64,000 nt of DNA from assembly GCF_000374585.1 (NCBI RefSeq), contig NZ_KB894653.1, forward strand, positions 1-64,000, given 5' to 3'. Below, in pieces: positions 45,491-54,898 of this stretch. This DNA comes from Phocaeicola barnesiae DSM 18169 = JCM 13652 (GTDB taxonomy: Bacteria > Bacteroidota > Bacteroidia > Bacteroidales > Bacteroidaceae). How positions within the stretch are numbered: position 1 is the first letter of the stretch; every line of letters begins with the position of its first letter. The notes under the pieces were generated by a model that did no database searches, was not told where the DNA came from, and worked only from the letters and a program-made list of their open reading frames with translations. A program made the position numbers and the translations under genes.

Positions 45491-48400
45491 TTACAAGCCC
45501 AAGTCCTTGAAAGTACGCGGTGCCGGTACTCCAGGCAGCGGCTGACGTTCCTTCAGCTGTTCCAAAGCCACCTCGATAGCCTTTTCCAACTGCTGGTCTA
45601 TGCCGGCCTGTTCCTGAATCGGGTCATTGTCAAGCAAGATATCAGGGTCTACACCGTGATTCTCCACAATCCACTTGCCGGTCTTGGCATCGTAATTGGT
45701 AAAGAACGGTACACGGATATCCGTGCCGTCCATGTAAGGCAACGAGCCGCTGATACCAACGATTCCTCCCCATGTACGGGTACCGATAACCGTTCCTATC
45801 TGGTTCGCCTTAAAGCTCCAGGGGAACAAATCGCCGTCCGAAGCCGAATACTTGTTGATAAGCAGCACCTTCGGTCCGTATTGGGTAGCATCCGGAATGG
45901 TTCCGGTCATGGTAGAAGTACGGGACATGGTCATACGATACGGTTTACGGAGCAGACGTTCGATAATCATCGGCGAAATGTTACCTCCACCGTTGGCACG
46001 GTCATCGATAATCAAAGCTTCCTTGTCCAGCTGCGGATAGAAATAACGGGCAAACTCGTTCAATCCTTCAGGTCCCATATCCGGAATATAGATGTAACCT
46101 ACCCGACCGTTTGTCGCTTCTTCCACACGTTTCAGGTTCTTCTGTACCCAGTTATAATGATACAACGGATATTCATCGGAAATCGGAGTAACGACTACTT
46201 TCCGTCCTCCGTCGGCAGCCTGCTTGTTGACAGTCAGTTCAGTCAATACCTCGGCTTTACCAACCAGTAACTTATAGATGTTGTCAACCGATGTGGTTGA
46301 TACCCCGTCAATGGCGGTGATGTAATCTCCTTCATGGATATCCATTCCCGGTTCTGTGAGCGGAGAACGGAGTTTTTGGCTGTAAGGAGCTCCCGGAATA
46401 ATCTTTTCGATGCGGTAATATCCGCTTTTGTCACGACTCAGTTCTGCTCCAAGCAAGCCCATGGAAACCCGTTTGATTTGCTTGTAATCCCCCGGATTGA
46501 CATACGCATGTCCGCAAGCCAGTTCACCGATCATCTCACCGATGATGTAATTCAAGTCAAGCCGTGTCTTGGCGTATGGAACCAGGCATTCGTACTTGGC
46601 CTTGATGGTTTTCCAGTCTACACCGTGCATATTTTCCAGGTAGAAGCCGTCGCGGTAAGCCCGCCAGGCCTCATCGAAAATCTGTGCCCATTCCTGAGGA
46701 TAGTCAATCGTCGCTACCATGTCACTCAAATCGACAGCATCGGTCAGTGTAGCCTTTGACTTCGGAAGCGCTGTTACATACAACGTATTTCCTTTCAGGA
46801 ACAAGGCCTGGTCCGAACCTGGAGTCACATCCATGTAAGCCCCCTCGGCTACCAGTTCATCTTTCTGCTTGTCAAGGTCGTAAGCATGGGTTCCACCGTT
46901 CCCCCAATACCAGACAGTCTTTCCATCGGAATAGAAGTTTCTGTAGTTATTGGTTCCCAAAGGCAACTTGACGATGCGGGCCAACATGTCGTCCGTATCA
47001 ATCCGGACAGTTACACCTTGCTGTGCCGGCTTTTCTTCCTGCTTCTTATCGGCCGGCTGTGCCTTTTCCGATGCATTTTCGCCTACCTTTTCATCCTTCG
47101 GCAAGAATGGAGACGGAGTAGACTTTTCAAGCATTACTAGGTAGATACCTCCCATGCGTGTATAGACATGGTTCCATTCCAGGCGACCGTAAATCGGGTT
47201 AAAATCTCTATCGGAAGAGAATATCAGATACTTTCCGTCTGTACTGAATACAGGTTCCGAAGAGTTATACCATTTTTCTGTCACCGGATATTCCTTACCT
47301 GTCTTCAGGTTATATACATAAACCACAGACATCTGATTGGCTGCCGGTTTTGTATAGGTGAGCCATTGGCTGTCGGGCGAATAAGAAACATCATAAAACT
47401 CGCTTTCCGGATTCCGCAGGATTTCTTTCTTTGTCTTCGAAGCGACATCTACTGTAACCACCCGGTTCTTACGGTCGGTATAGAGAATGGATTTGCTGTC
47501 GGGACTCCACTGGATACTCCGGATATAAGTATCATTGTTTTTAGTCAGCTGAATCGGCTCACCCCCTTCGGCAGCCTCCAACCAGACTTCCGTTTCACCG
47601 GTACGGTCGGAAATGTAAGCGATATACTTACCGTCGGGTGCCCATTCCGCTTCCCGTTCATGCGCTCCCGGTGTGCGGGTGATGTTCCGGGTTACCCCTT
47701 TCTGGACAGGTACATCGAAGACTTCTCCACGGGCTGTTACAACCACACGTTTGCCGTCGGCCGAAAGACTGGCAGCCGTCAGGTCATCGCTCACGTGTTT
47801 CTGCTCGCTGCGTGCATCTACATTGTCACTGTTCAAGGTTATGGATATCTTTTCCGATTTCCGGGTTTTCGGGTCCAGCTTATACAGATAGCCGCCTTGC
47901 TCGTACACAATGGTTGTACCGTCTGTGCTGGGGAATTTCACATCGTAATCGGTATAGTTGGTTACCTTTTCTGTTGTCCCCGTTTTCGTATTGTATACGA
48001 AGAGATTCATGGTCATATCCCGGTCTGAAGCGAAAAAGATTTCATCGCCTATCCACATCGGGAAGATGTCCTGTGCCACATTATTGGTGATGTTCGTTAC
48101 CTTTTTAGCCTGTGGGTCATAAATCCAGATATCATCCGCCATACCTCCCCGGTAATACTTCCAATTGCGGAATTCACGGAATACACGGTTATAGGCCAGT
48201 TTCTTACCATCCGGTGAATAGCAGCAGAATCCGCCTTCCGGCAAAGGAAGAGCTTCCGCCATTCCTCCATCTTTCGAAATACTCCACAATTTCCCTTCGA
48301 ACCCGTCACCGATACGGTTACGGTACACAATCTGTTTACCGTCACGTGTCCAGGTCATAGCCACATTGTTCGGCCCCATACGGTCTCCCAAATCATCACG

Positions 48401-48724
48401 GCTGTTTGTCGAAGTATATGTCAACCGCTTCGGTTCTCCTCCTTCGGCAGGTATCAGATAAACTTCCGTATTTCCGTCATACTGCCCCGTAAAAGCGATA
48501 GACTTTCCATCCGGTGAGAAACGAGGAAAAATTTCATACCCTATGTGCGAAGTCAGGCGCTGAGCCTCTCCTCCACTCAACGGTGCCTTATACAAATCAC
48601 CGGCATACGTAAACACGACATCTGTTCCATTGGTTGCCGGAAAGCGAAGCAAACGGGTCTCGTCAGCTTGTACGACCGAGAATACACCTGCCGCCAAGCC
48701 CAAACACACTAATTCCTTTTTCAT
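45491..48724 (-). CDS. Tricorn-like S41 family peptidase
   Basis: This 1077-residue secreted protease has a signal peptide ending near VVQA, then TolB/WD40-like propeller repeats (FSPDGKSIAFTG, WAPDGKYIAYISDR and similar), a short Lys/Glu linker near 555-580, a helical C1-type domain, PDZ domain (about 770-850) and S41 core. The nucleophile is intact: YSASDGD with Ser962. The conserved GHAY histidine region and the DDRANGGG strand are also present. It is a paralogue of the protein at 21645 and lies on the opposite strand with its own promoter and terminator. The role is likely peptide breakdown in the periplasm. Confidence 0.9.
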   Translation of the reverse strand: MKKELVCLGLAAGVFSVVQADETRLLRFPATNGTDVVFTYAGDLYKAPLSGGEAQRLTSHIGYEIFPRFSPDGKSIAFTGQYDGNTEVYLIPAEGGEPKRLTYTSTNSRDDLGDRMGPNNVAMTWTRDGKQIVYRNRIGDGFEGKLWSISKDGGMAEALPLPEGGFCCYSPDGKKLAYNRVFREFRNWKYYRGGMADDIWIYDPQAKKVTNITNNVAQDIFPMWIGDEIFFASDRDMTMNLFVYNTKTGTTEKVTNYTDYDVKFPSTDGTTIVYEQGGYLYKLDPKTRKSEKISITLNSDNVDARSEQKHVSDDLTAASLSADGKRVVVTARGEVFDVPVQKGVTRNITRTPGAHEREAEWAPDGKYIAYISDRTGETEVWLEAAEGGEPIQLTKNNDTYIRSIQWSPDSKSILYTDRKNRVVTVDVASKTKKEILRNPESEFYDVSYSPDSQWLTYTKPAANQMSVVYVYNLKTGKEYPVTEKWYNSSEPVFSTDGKYLIFSSDRDFNPIYGRLEWNHVYTRMGGIYLVMLEKSTPSPFLPKDEKVGENASEKAQPADKKQEEKPAQQGVTVRIDTDDMLARIVKLPLGTNNYRNFYSDGKTVWYWGNGGTHAYDLDKQKDELVAEGAYMDVTPGSDQALFLKGNTLYVTALPKSKATLTDAVDLSDMVATIDYPQEWAQIFDEAWRAYRDGFYLENMHGVDWKTIKAKYECLVPYAKTRLDLNYIIGEMIGELACGHAYVNPGDYKQIKRVSMGLLGAELSRDKSGYYRIEKIIPGAPYSQKLRSPLTEPGMDIHEGDYITAIDGVSTTSVDNIYKLLVGKAEVLTELTVNKQAADGGRKVVVTPISDEYPLYHYNWVQKNLKRVEEATNGRVGYIYIPDMGPEGLNEFARYFYPQLDKEALIIDDRANGGGNISPMIIERLLRKPYRMTMSRTSTMTGTIPDATQYGPKVLLINKYSASDGDLFPWSFKANQIGTVIGTRTWGGIVGISGSLPYMDGTDIRVPFFTNYDAKTGKWIVENHGVDPDILLDNDPIQEQAGIDQQLEKAIEVALEQLKERQPLPGVPAPRTFKDLGL

Positions 48725-48815
48725 AATAACATTTATCAACCATTTTATCCTTTACAGCACCCATCCGTCGAATAAAAAAGAGGTTATTCGCCGCAATGTG
48801 CGCCATTCTCTCCGA

Positions 48816-48823
48816 CAAAGGTA
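48816..48823 (-). promoter_or_regulatory. -7 box of second tricorn-like gene
   Basis: TACCTTTG on the minus strand, 92 bases before the ATG at 48724. Confidence 0.55.
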
Positions 48824-48854
48824 ATAATAAGAAAGGAAGAACCTATAAAAATCA

Positions 48855-48886
48855 GCGGGTTTCTATGTCTTACCATAGAAACCCGC
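48855..48886 (-). terminator. Terminator of fimbrillin-like lipoprotein gene
   Basis: A 13-bp perfect stem (GCGGGTTTCTATG/CATAGAAACCCGC) is followed by T-rich sequence on either strand. Confidence 0.8.
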
Positions 48887-48953
48887 AACCTTTTTTAACA
48901 CCAAAAACATATACCTACACGATGAAAACTTCTGAGAGCATAAGAAACAATCC

Positions 48954-49922
48954 TTAGTTTACAATCGGAAAGTCAATCGATTCATTTTCTTCCTTCCAGT
49001 CTGTAATGGAATAAGTACCTGAATTTTCATTCACCAGAATCTCTCCAATCATGATATTCAATGTAAGCATTGTATTGGCCGACAAGGTAGCGGACAGATT
49101 CTTCGACAATTTACGTACCGTTCCATCTTTCAAGGTAATGAACAGTTCAAGCAACGGATTCGGTCCGGAAGGGAATAACATGACGGTGGGATTACTCATG
49201 CTGGTACTGTCGGCAGAATATTCCAGATCAAACTTTACCGTCTTCGTCATGTTGCTAGGTTCAGCCGTATAAAAATTCAATTTTTCGGCAATACTTCCGA
49301 TACGTGCCTGTATACCGGTAATGTTCGGGCTGAATGTTTTACCTTGCTGCATCTGCGCAATAATCTTCAGACCGGCGCCTACATGCGACAGGGTAGCTTG
49401 TATATCCTCTTCGCCTATCTGCACAGTCTTCATGGCATATACCAAATCATATACCGGCATGTAGGTACTGTCCTGATTGGCCCGCAAGCTGAAATACAAA
49501 TCCGATACATTCGCTCCAACAGTCATCCCCGGACTTTTTACAGCAGGCTGGTTATAAATAGGCTCGTCGTATTTGGGAGTTCCCCAATACACCATGTTAT
49601 AGGTATTGATAGGTAAACTGATATTGCGATTGTTGTTTCCGAAATCTTGTCCGTTCACGATGGTATAGTACCCATTGAAAGGGGTCAGTTTGCCATTGAC
49701 ATAGTTACCGAAGTAGGTGGTCTGGTTCTGGTTACAGGGATAGACCTCCAGAATACCTGTAAAAGATTTCTGAGCAAACTGATCGGCCACCCGAATATTG
49801 ATACTAGGAGTTACCAGCGATCTGGCATCGACCTGTGTAGGAGCATTAACATCTTCGTGGTCATCATTACATGCTGAAACAAGTGCCAGAAGGCCCAGGA
49901 CCCCAAATAAAATTTTCTTCAT
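48954..49922 (-). CDS. Lipoprotein, possibly FimB/Mfa2 fimbrillin-like
   Basis: The 322-residue lipoprotein has its lipobox at LVSAC (Cys18), followed by NDDHED. The mature protein is beta-rich, with an early VDARSLVTPSINIRVADQF strand, a mid-protein YDLVYAMKTVQIGEEDIQATLSHVGAGLKIIAQM segment, and a C-terminal LTLNIMIGEILVNENSGTYSITDW. The H-V/L-A-x-L-K-I pattern after a beta strand is frequent in Bacteroidales fimbrillin-type proteins that build or anchor surface filaments. There are no fimbrial neighbours, so the assignment is tentative. It is monocistronic. Confidence 0.55.
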   Translation of the reverse strand: MKKILFGVLGLLALVSACNDDHEDVNAPTQVDARSLVTPSINIRVADQFAQKSFTGILEVYPCNQNQTTYFGNYVNGKLTPFNGYYTIVNGQDFGNNNRNISLPINTYNMVYWGTPKYDEPIYNQPAVKSPGMTVGANVSDLYFSLRANQDSTYMPVYDLVYAMKTVQIGEEDIQATLSHVGAGLKIIAQMQQGKTFSPNITGIQARIGSIAEKLNFYTAEPSNMTKTVKFDLEYSADSTSMSNPTVMLFPSGPNPLLELFITLKDGTVRKLSKNLSATLSANTMLTLNIMIGEILVNENSGTYSITDWKEENESIDFPIVN

Positions 49923-50010
49923 AATTCCATTGATTTATAATTGGTTATATCTATATAACAAGAAACGGAATTATTTGTTTAGAAAAAAGAGGAATTCATC
50001 ATATCCATAT

Positions 50011-50052
50011 AAAAAAAAGTGCTGTCCATGAGAATTTTTCCCCAAACAGCAC
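50011..50052 (-). terminator. Terminator of CoA transferase gene
   Basis: The arms GTGCTGT (50019-50025) and ACAGCAC (50046-50052) are followed on the minus strand by eight T. Confidence 0.75.
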
Positions 50053-50078
50053 CCATATCGTTCAAATATATCCGATAC

Positions 50079-51575
50079 TTAGCGGATAAATTTGGCCCAA
50101 TCAATCAATCGCATATCACCTTCCTTCAAAAATACTTCATGCATTGCTAATGCAGCTGACAGACAATGTGAAGTCTGTCCTTTGGTAGCAAATCTCAGAT
50201 AATCCCACAAAATCTGTTTATAATCCGGATGTGCACAGTTCTCGATAATTACTTTAGCCCGTTCCATCGGACTCTTTCCACGTAAATCGGCAATACCTTG
50301 TTCGGTAATGATGATATTGACGGAATGTTCACTATGATCCTGATGAGAAACCATCGGTACAATGGAACTGATACAACCTCCTTTTGCCGTAGAAGGACAG
50401 GAGAAAATAGAAATATAGGCACTCCGGGTGAAATCTCCGGAACCGCCGATACCGTTCATCATCTTCGTACCGCAGATATGAGTTGAATTCACATTACCAT
50501 AAATATCCGCTTCGATTGCCGTATTCATGGAAATGACTCCGATACGTCGTACCACTTCCGGACAATTGGAGATTTCCGACGGACGCAATACCAGTTTGTT
50601 GATAAAGAAATCCATATTCTCATAAATATCCTGCAAGCAGTCGTTTGTGACAGACAGGGAACAGGTACTTCCGAATTTGATGCGGCCTTCCTTGATCAAC
50701 TTGATGACCGAATTCTGGATAACTTCCGTATACATTTCGAACGGAGGAATGCTGGAGTCCTTACCCAAAGCGCTCAGCACGGCATTGGCAATGTTGCCTA
50801 CCCCTGACTGCAAAGGCAGGAAAGTAGAAGGGATTGTACCTTTCCGCATATCATTGGCCAGGAAAGCAGCCACATTGTGTCCGATTTGTTCCGTAACAGC
50901 ATCGGGTTCGCTGAAACCACGGGCTTCGTCCGGCATATTCGTTTCTACGATACCGATGATTTTCGACGGATCCACTTGAATGTAAGGCAAACCGATACGG
51001 TCGCTCGGACGCTCAATCATAAGCGGACGACGGTAAGGCGGACGCTCCATCTCATACAGGTCGTGGATACCGATGATGCGTTTGCTGTGTGCCGCATTCA
51101 GTTCAACGATTACCTTATCGGCCAGACGGGCAACGGTAGGAGAAATACCGACACCGGAGGTCAGGTAAATCCGTCCGTCGTCAGTAATTTCACAAGCTTC
51201 TATAATCGCTACATTTACATGTCCCAGAAAACCGGAGCGCAGACGTTGAGCCACCTGCGACAGATGAATATCGGTATAACGGATTTCGCCTTTATTGACT
51301 GCTTTACGGAAATCTGTGTTTGTGGTATATGGAGCTCTGAAAGACATTGCATGAGCACGGGTCAATGCACCGTCGCAGGAATCGCCGGTAGATGCCCCTG
51401 TAATGATACCGACCTGAAAGTGTTCACCACGTGCGTGTTTTTCTTCCGCCAGCTGCGCCAAAGCAGATGTAACAGCTTTCGGACTTCCGGCCGGTGTAAA
51501 ACCGCTCAAACCTATAATATCTCCATCTTTTATCAGATTGGCAGCTTCAACTGCCGAAATATAAGGGAAACTCAT
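50079..51575 (-). CDS. Succinyl/propionyl-CoA:acetate CoA-transferase family protein
   Basis: The 498-residue enzyme belongs to the acetyl-CoA hydrolase/transferase family and probably moves CoA between succinate, acetate or propionate in the fermentation pathway of Bacteroidetes. It shows GLSGFTPAGSPKAV at the N-terminus, VIEACEITDDGRIYLTSGVG with the catalytic-type Glu, and the CoA-binding GIGGSGDFTRSAY followed by VPMVSHQDHSEHSVN. Which acid is preferred cannot be read from the sequence. It is downstream of a small membrane protein gene by 88 bases and ends with a terminator. Confidence 0.9.
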   Translation of the reverse strand: MSFPYISAVEAANLIKDGDIIGLSGFTPAGSPKAVTSALAQLAEEKHARGEHFQVGIITGASTGDSCDGALTRAHAMSFRAPYTTNTDFRKAVNKGEIRYTDIHLSQVAQRLRSGFLGHVNVAIIEACEITDDGRIYLTSGVGISPTVARLADKVIVELNAAHSKRIIGIHDLYEMERPPYRRPLMIERPSDRIGLPYIQVDPSKIIGIVETNMPDEARGFSEPDAVTEQIGHNVAAFLANDMRKGTIPSTFLPLQSGVGNIANAVLSALGKDSSIPPFEMYTEVIQNSVIKLIKEGRIKFGSTCSLSVTNDCLQDIYENMDFFINKLVLRPSEISNCPEVVRRIGVISMNTAIEADIYGNVNSTHICGTKMMNGIGGSGDFTRSAYISIFSCPSTAKGGCISSIVPMVSHQDHSEHSVNIIITEQGIADLRGKSPMERAKVIIENCAHPDYKQILWDYLRFATKGQTSHCLSAALAMHEVFLKEGDMRLIDWAKFIR

Positions 51576-51663
51576 AACAATATGTGTTTAACGAATGGGT
51601 TAGTATTAGTTATTTTATTAAATATCTCTCTAAAAAGGTTACTTCTGACAGACCGGCATCCGG

Positions 51664-52050
51664 TTAATCGTATTTCCGGTTGAAAATTTCCGAATACAGG
51701 AAAGCTCTGCGTGCATCCTCCCGATTCCGGAAACGGATACTTTCTCCGGAAACTTCTGTTATGGAAGGAACCACCGTAGAGGCCTTCTTTTCGGGGTCAG
51801 AAACAGGATGTACTGATTTTCGTTTTCGGGTAGCGTCATGAAAGGAAGTTGGACGAATCACTGTCGGCTCCTTAACCGGAATTACAGTCTCCGACACCTT
51901 TTCCACCTTATTTTCTTCTCCGACGTCCAGAGCCGGACGTACCGGACGCTTCTTTCGAGGCCTCTTGTCTTGTGTCTGATTTACAGACACTTTCCGGTAG
52001 AGAAGTAATCCCATAGCGACTATAAAAGCCAAAATCTCAATTACATCCAT
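51664..52050 (-). CDS. Hypothetical small membrane-anchored protein
   Basis: The 128-residue protein begins with one membrane helix (VIEILAFIVAMGLLLYR), then a basic, low-complexity linker (QDKRPRKKRPVRPA), and ends with SIRFRNREDARRAFLYSEIFNRKYD. The C-terminal sequence has the look of a short helical motif that could bind a partner. I recognise no family. It is transcribed divergently from miaB from a clear -7 box, and possibly together with the CoA transferase gene. Confidence 0.65.
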   Translation of the reverse strand: MDVIEILAFIVAMGLLLYRKVSVNQTQDKRPRKKRPVRPALDVGEENKVEKVSETVIPVKEPTVIRPTSFHDATRKRKSVHPVSDPEKKASTVVPSITEVSGESIRFRNREDARRAFLYSEIFNRKYD

Positions 52051-52073
52051 AAGGTCTTGTGTTAAGGTTATGT

Positions 52074-52081
52074 CAAATATA
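52074..52081 (-). promoter_or_regulatory. -7 box of hypothetical membrane protein gene
   Basis: TATATTTG on the minus strand, 24 bases before the ATG, divergent from the miaB promoter. Confidence 0.55.
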
Positions 52082-52134
52082 CGAATAAATTTTATATATC
52101 CTACCGATTTGATGGAAGTTAACCCAAAAACTGG

Positions 52135-52142
52135 TATCTTTG
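52135..52142 (+). promoter_or_regulatory. miaB -7 box
   Basis: TATCTTTG, 32 bases before the miaB ATG. Confidence 0.6.
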
Positions 52143-52173
52143 CAGCCGAAAACCGTTTAACAAACTTTCATTT

Positions 52174-53559
52174 ATGACAAAAGAAGCTACAGGAGCAGAC
52201 TTTAAATCTGCAACTGAACATGAGAACAAGAAGCTGTTCATTGAAACATACGGATGCCAGATGAACGTAGCCGACAGTGAAGTAATTGCATCCATCATGC
52301 AGATGGCAGGATATACTCCGTGCGAAACGTTGGAAGAGGCCGACGCGGTATTCATGAATACCTGTTCCATCCGCGACAACGCCGAACAGAAAATCCTGAA
52401 CCGGCTGGAGTTTTTCCATTCCTTGCGTAAGAAACGTAAAAACCTGATTGTCGGTGTACTGGGATGTATGGCCGAACGGGTGAAGAACGACCTGATTGAA
52501 AACCATCATGTCGATTTGGTGGCAGGTCCCGATGCGTACCTGACCTTGCCGGAGCTTATCGCCTCGGTAGAAGCCGGTGAAAAAGCCATCAACGTAGAAC
52601 TTTCCACGACTGAGACTTACCGTGATGTCATTCCTTCGCGCATCTGCGGTAACCACATCTCCGGATTCGTTTCCATCATGCGGGGTTGCAACAACTTCTG
52701 TCACTACTGTATTGTTCCCTATACCCGCGGGCGTGAACGTAGCCGCGATGTAGAGAGTATCCTGAACGAAGTACGCGACCTCCAACAGAAAGGTTACAAG
52801 GAAGTAACTTTATTGGGACAGAATGTCAATTCTTACCGTTTCGAAAAGGACGGTACTGTGGTCACCTTCCCGATGTTGCTGCGCACAGTAGCTGAAGCTG
52901 TACCCGATATGCGTGTCCGTTTCACGACTTCCCATCCGAAAGATATGAGTGACGAAACCCTACATGTCATTGCCGAAATACCGAACGTATGTAAGCACAT
53001 CCATCTGCCGGTACAAAGTGGAAGTTCACGCATCCTGAAACTGATGAATCGGAAATACACCCGTGAATGGTATCTGGAACGGGTAGAAACCATCCGCCGC
53101 ATCATTCCAGATTGTGGACTGAGTACCGACATCTTCTCCGGCTTCCACAGTGAAACGGAAGAAGACCACCAGCTGTCACTTTCATTGATGCGTATCTGCG
53201 CCTACGACTCAGCTTTCATGTTTAAATACTCGGAACGACCGGGTACTTATGCATCCAAGCACTTGCCGGATGACATTCCGGAAGAGGTAAAAATCCGCCG
53301 ATTGAACGAATTGATAGAATTACAGAACCAGCTTTCGGCTGAAAGCAATGCCAAAGATGTAGGAAAAACATTCGAAGTTCTGGTGGAAGGCGTTTCAAAA
53401 CGTTCGAAAGACCAACTGTTCGGCCGTACGGAACAGAACAAGGTTGTCGTGTTCGACCGGAATAACCACCGGATAGGCGACCGTGTAAATGTACGCATCA
53501 CCGAATCCAGTTCCGCTACTCTTAAAGGTATTGAAGTAACTGACGAACCAGCCGGGTAA
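52174..53559 (+). CDS. miaB: tRNA-2-methylthio-N6-dimethylallyladenosine synthase MiaB
   Basis: MiaB adds the methylthio group to i6A37 of tRNAs reading UNN codons. The 461-residue radical SAM methylthiotransferase has all three domains: an N-terminal UPF0004 domain with FIETYGCQMN, a cysteine in NTCSIRD and another in VLGCMAER that bind the auxiliary cluster; a radical SAM core with MRGCNNFCHYC (CX3CX2C); and a C-terminal TRAM domain (TFEVLVEGVSKRSKDQLFGR). The length is normal. It is monocistronic with a strong terminator. Confidence 0.95.
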   Translation: MTKEATGADFKSATEHENKKLFIETYGCQMNVADSEVIASIMQMAGYTPCETLEEADAVFMNTCSIRDNAEQKILNRLEFFHSLRKKRKNLIVGVLGCMAERVKNDLIENHHVDLVAGPDAYLTLPELIASVEAGEKAINVELSTTETYRDVIPSRICGNHISGFVSIMRGCNNFCHYCIVPYTRGRERSRDVESILNEVRDLQQKGYKEVTLLGQNVNSYRFEKDGTVVTFPMLLRTVAEAVPDMRVRFTTSHPKDMSDETLHVIAEIPNVCKHIHLPVQSGSSRILKLMNRKYTREWYLERVETIRRIIPDCGLSTDIFSGFHSETEEDHQLSLSLMRICAYDSAFMFKYSERPGTYASKHLPDDIPEEVKIRRLNELIELQNQLSAESNAKDVGKTFEVLVEGVSKRSKDQLFGRTEQNKVVVFDRNNHRIGDRVNVRITESSSATLKGIEVTDEPAG

Positions 53560-53591
53560 CCTCACATAACTATCCGTATAAGACATATAAT

Positions 53592-53637
53592 CCCCTTACC
53601 GGAGCCTTCTGAGAAGAAACCGATAAGGGGATTTTTT
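53592..53637 (+). terminator. miaB terminator
   Basis: The arms CCCCTTAcCGG and CCGaTAAGGGG are followed by six T. Confidence 0.88.
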
Positions 53638-53664
53638 CGTTTCATCTATCAAAAAAGAAACTGA

Positions 53665-53868
53665 TTAACCTTCACCTCTACGCCGTTCCGGCATAATTAC
53701 CCACAGAATCAGATAGACAATACCACCTGAAAAAGCGGTAAAGAAAGTAGCCAGCACATACAGGATACGCACCAGCGTTACATCCCAACCGAAATAATCG
53801 GCTATACCGGAACAGACTCCCGCAATCATTCGGTTATTCGAGCGGGTCAATTGCTTTTTTTCCATCAT
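53665..53868 (-). CDS. PspC domain protein
   Basis: The 67-residue protein consists of one PspC domain: KQLTRSNNRMIAGVCSGIADYFGWDVTLVRILYVLATFF, then a second hydrophobic stretch and a basic C-terminus (MPERRRGEG). PspC proteins are inner-membrane proteins linked to envelope stress. No pspA/B genes are near. An adjacent ATG (53865) could also serve as start. It is monocistronic with a TACCTTTG -7 box upstream. Confidence 0.9.
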   Translation of the reverse strand: MMEKKQLTRSNNRMIAGVCSGIADYFGWDVTLVRILYVLATFFTAFSGGIVYLILWVIMPERRRGEG

Positions 53869-53888
53869 TCATTGTATTAGGTAGAAAG

Positions 53889-53896
53889 CAAAGGTA
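53889..53896 (-). promoter_or_regulatory. pspC-like gene -7 box
   Basis: TACCTTTG on the minus strand, 21 bases before the ATG. Confidence 0.55.
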
Positions 53897-53995
53897 GGAA
53901 AAACTTTGAAAATATCTCCATACTCTTAAAAACTTTTAAAGAAAGTCTGTTGATAATCATTTTATTTGTTATTTTGCAAGAAATTAGGGAATAAA

Positions 53996-54898
53996 GTGAA
54001 CATACTACATATAGATACATGCCCGCTTTGTGGGAAAAGTCATTTTGTCAAAGAAATGACGTGTACAGACCATTATGCGACGGGAGAAAGTTTCGATTTG
54101 TACCGTTGTCAGGACTGTGGATTCCTGTTTACCCAGGGAGTTCCTACCGAGGCGGAAATAGGCCGTTACTACGAAAGCCCCGATTACATTTCGCACAGTG
54201 ATACGAACAAGGGACTGATGAACCGCATCTATCACTGGGTGCGTCGGTATATGCTCGGACGGAAAGCACGGCTCATCCGGCATAGCAGCCGGTTGAACAA
54301 AGGCGCTTTACTCGACATCGGTACCGGTACCGGATACTTCAGCCATTTCATGCAGCAGAAAGGATGGACCGTATCAGCCATTGAAAAGAGTCCTCAGGCG
54401 CGTGAGTTCGCCCGCGAACATTTTGCGCTGGACGTCAAGGCTCCGGAAGAACTGGCCGGGCTTTCCGATGCTTCGTTTGATGTCGTTACCTTGTGGCACG
54501 TCATGGAACATCTGGAGCATTTGAACGAGACATGGGAAATTCTGCACCGTATTCTGAAAGAACGGGGAATATTAATTATAGCCGTTCCCAACCCTACTTC
54601 ATACGATGCACAGAAATACCGGGAAATGTGGGGCGCCTACGATGTTCCCCGCCATTTGTGGCATTTCTCTCCCTCTATCCTCCAGCAGTTCGGGGCCAAA
54701 CACGGGTTCATCCTGGCGGAACAGCACCCCATGCCGTTCGATGCCTTCTATGTATCCATTCTGAGCGAGAAATACAGAAAGAGCGGGATGCCTTTCCTGA
54801 AAGGAATGCTCAGCGGAACGCGTGCCTGGTTTGCATCGGCAGCCAACAAAGAACGTAGCAGTTCGATGATTTATGTATTTAGAAAGAAACAAGTATGA
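53996..54898 (+). CDS. Class I SAM-dependent methyltransferase with zinc-ribbon N-terminus
   Basis: The 300-residue protein starts, most likely at GTG 53996, with a four-cysteine zinc ribbon (CPLCGK and CQDCGFLF, residues 9-45). A methyltransferase fold follows, with LLDIGTGTGYFSHFMQQKGW as SAM motif I and FDVVTLWHVMEHL as the post-I/II region, characteristic of Methyltransf_23-type enzymes. Its substrate is unknown; related proteins act on sugars or lipids. It overlaps ftsX by 4 bases (ATGA), so it heads the seven-gene ftsX-folK operon. Confidence 0.85.
   Translation: MNILHIDTCPLCGKSHFVKEMTCTDHYATGESFDLYRCQDCGFLFTQGVPTEAEIGRYYESPDYISHSDTNKGLMNRIYHWVRRYMLGRKARLIRHSSRLNKGALLDIGTGTGYFSHFMQQKGWTVSAIEKSPQAREFAREHFALDVKAPEELAGLSDASFDVVTLWHVMEHLEHLNETWEILHRILKERGILIIAVPNPTSYDAQKYREMWGAYDVPRHLWHFSPSILQQFGAKHGFILAEQHPMPFDAFYVSILSEKYRKSGMPFLKGMLSGTRAWFASAANKERSSSMIYVFRKKQV

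Noticed and set aside
48954-49922. Fimbrial assembly locus
   Set aside because: The lipoprotein has fimbrillin-like traits but no neighbouring major or minor fimbrial genes, so only the single gene is annotated, with moderate confidence.
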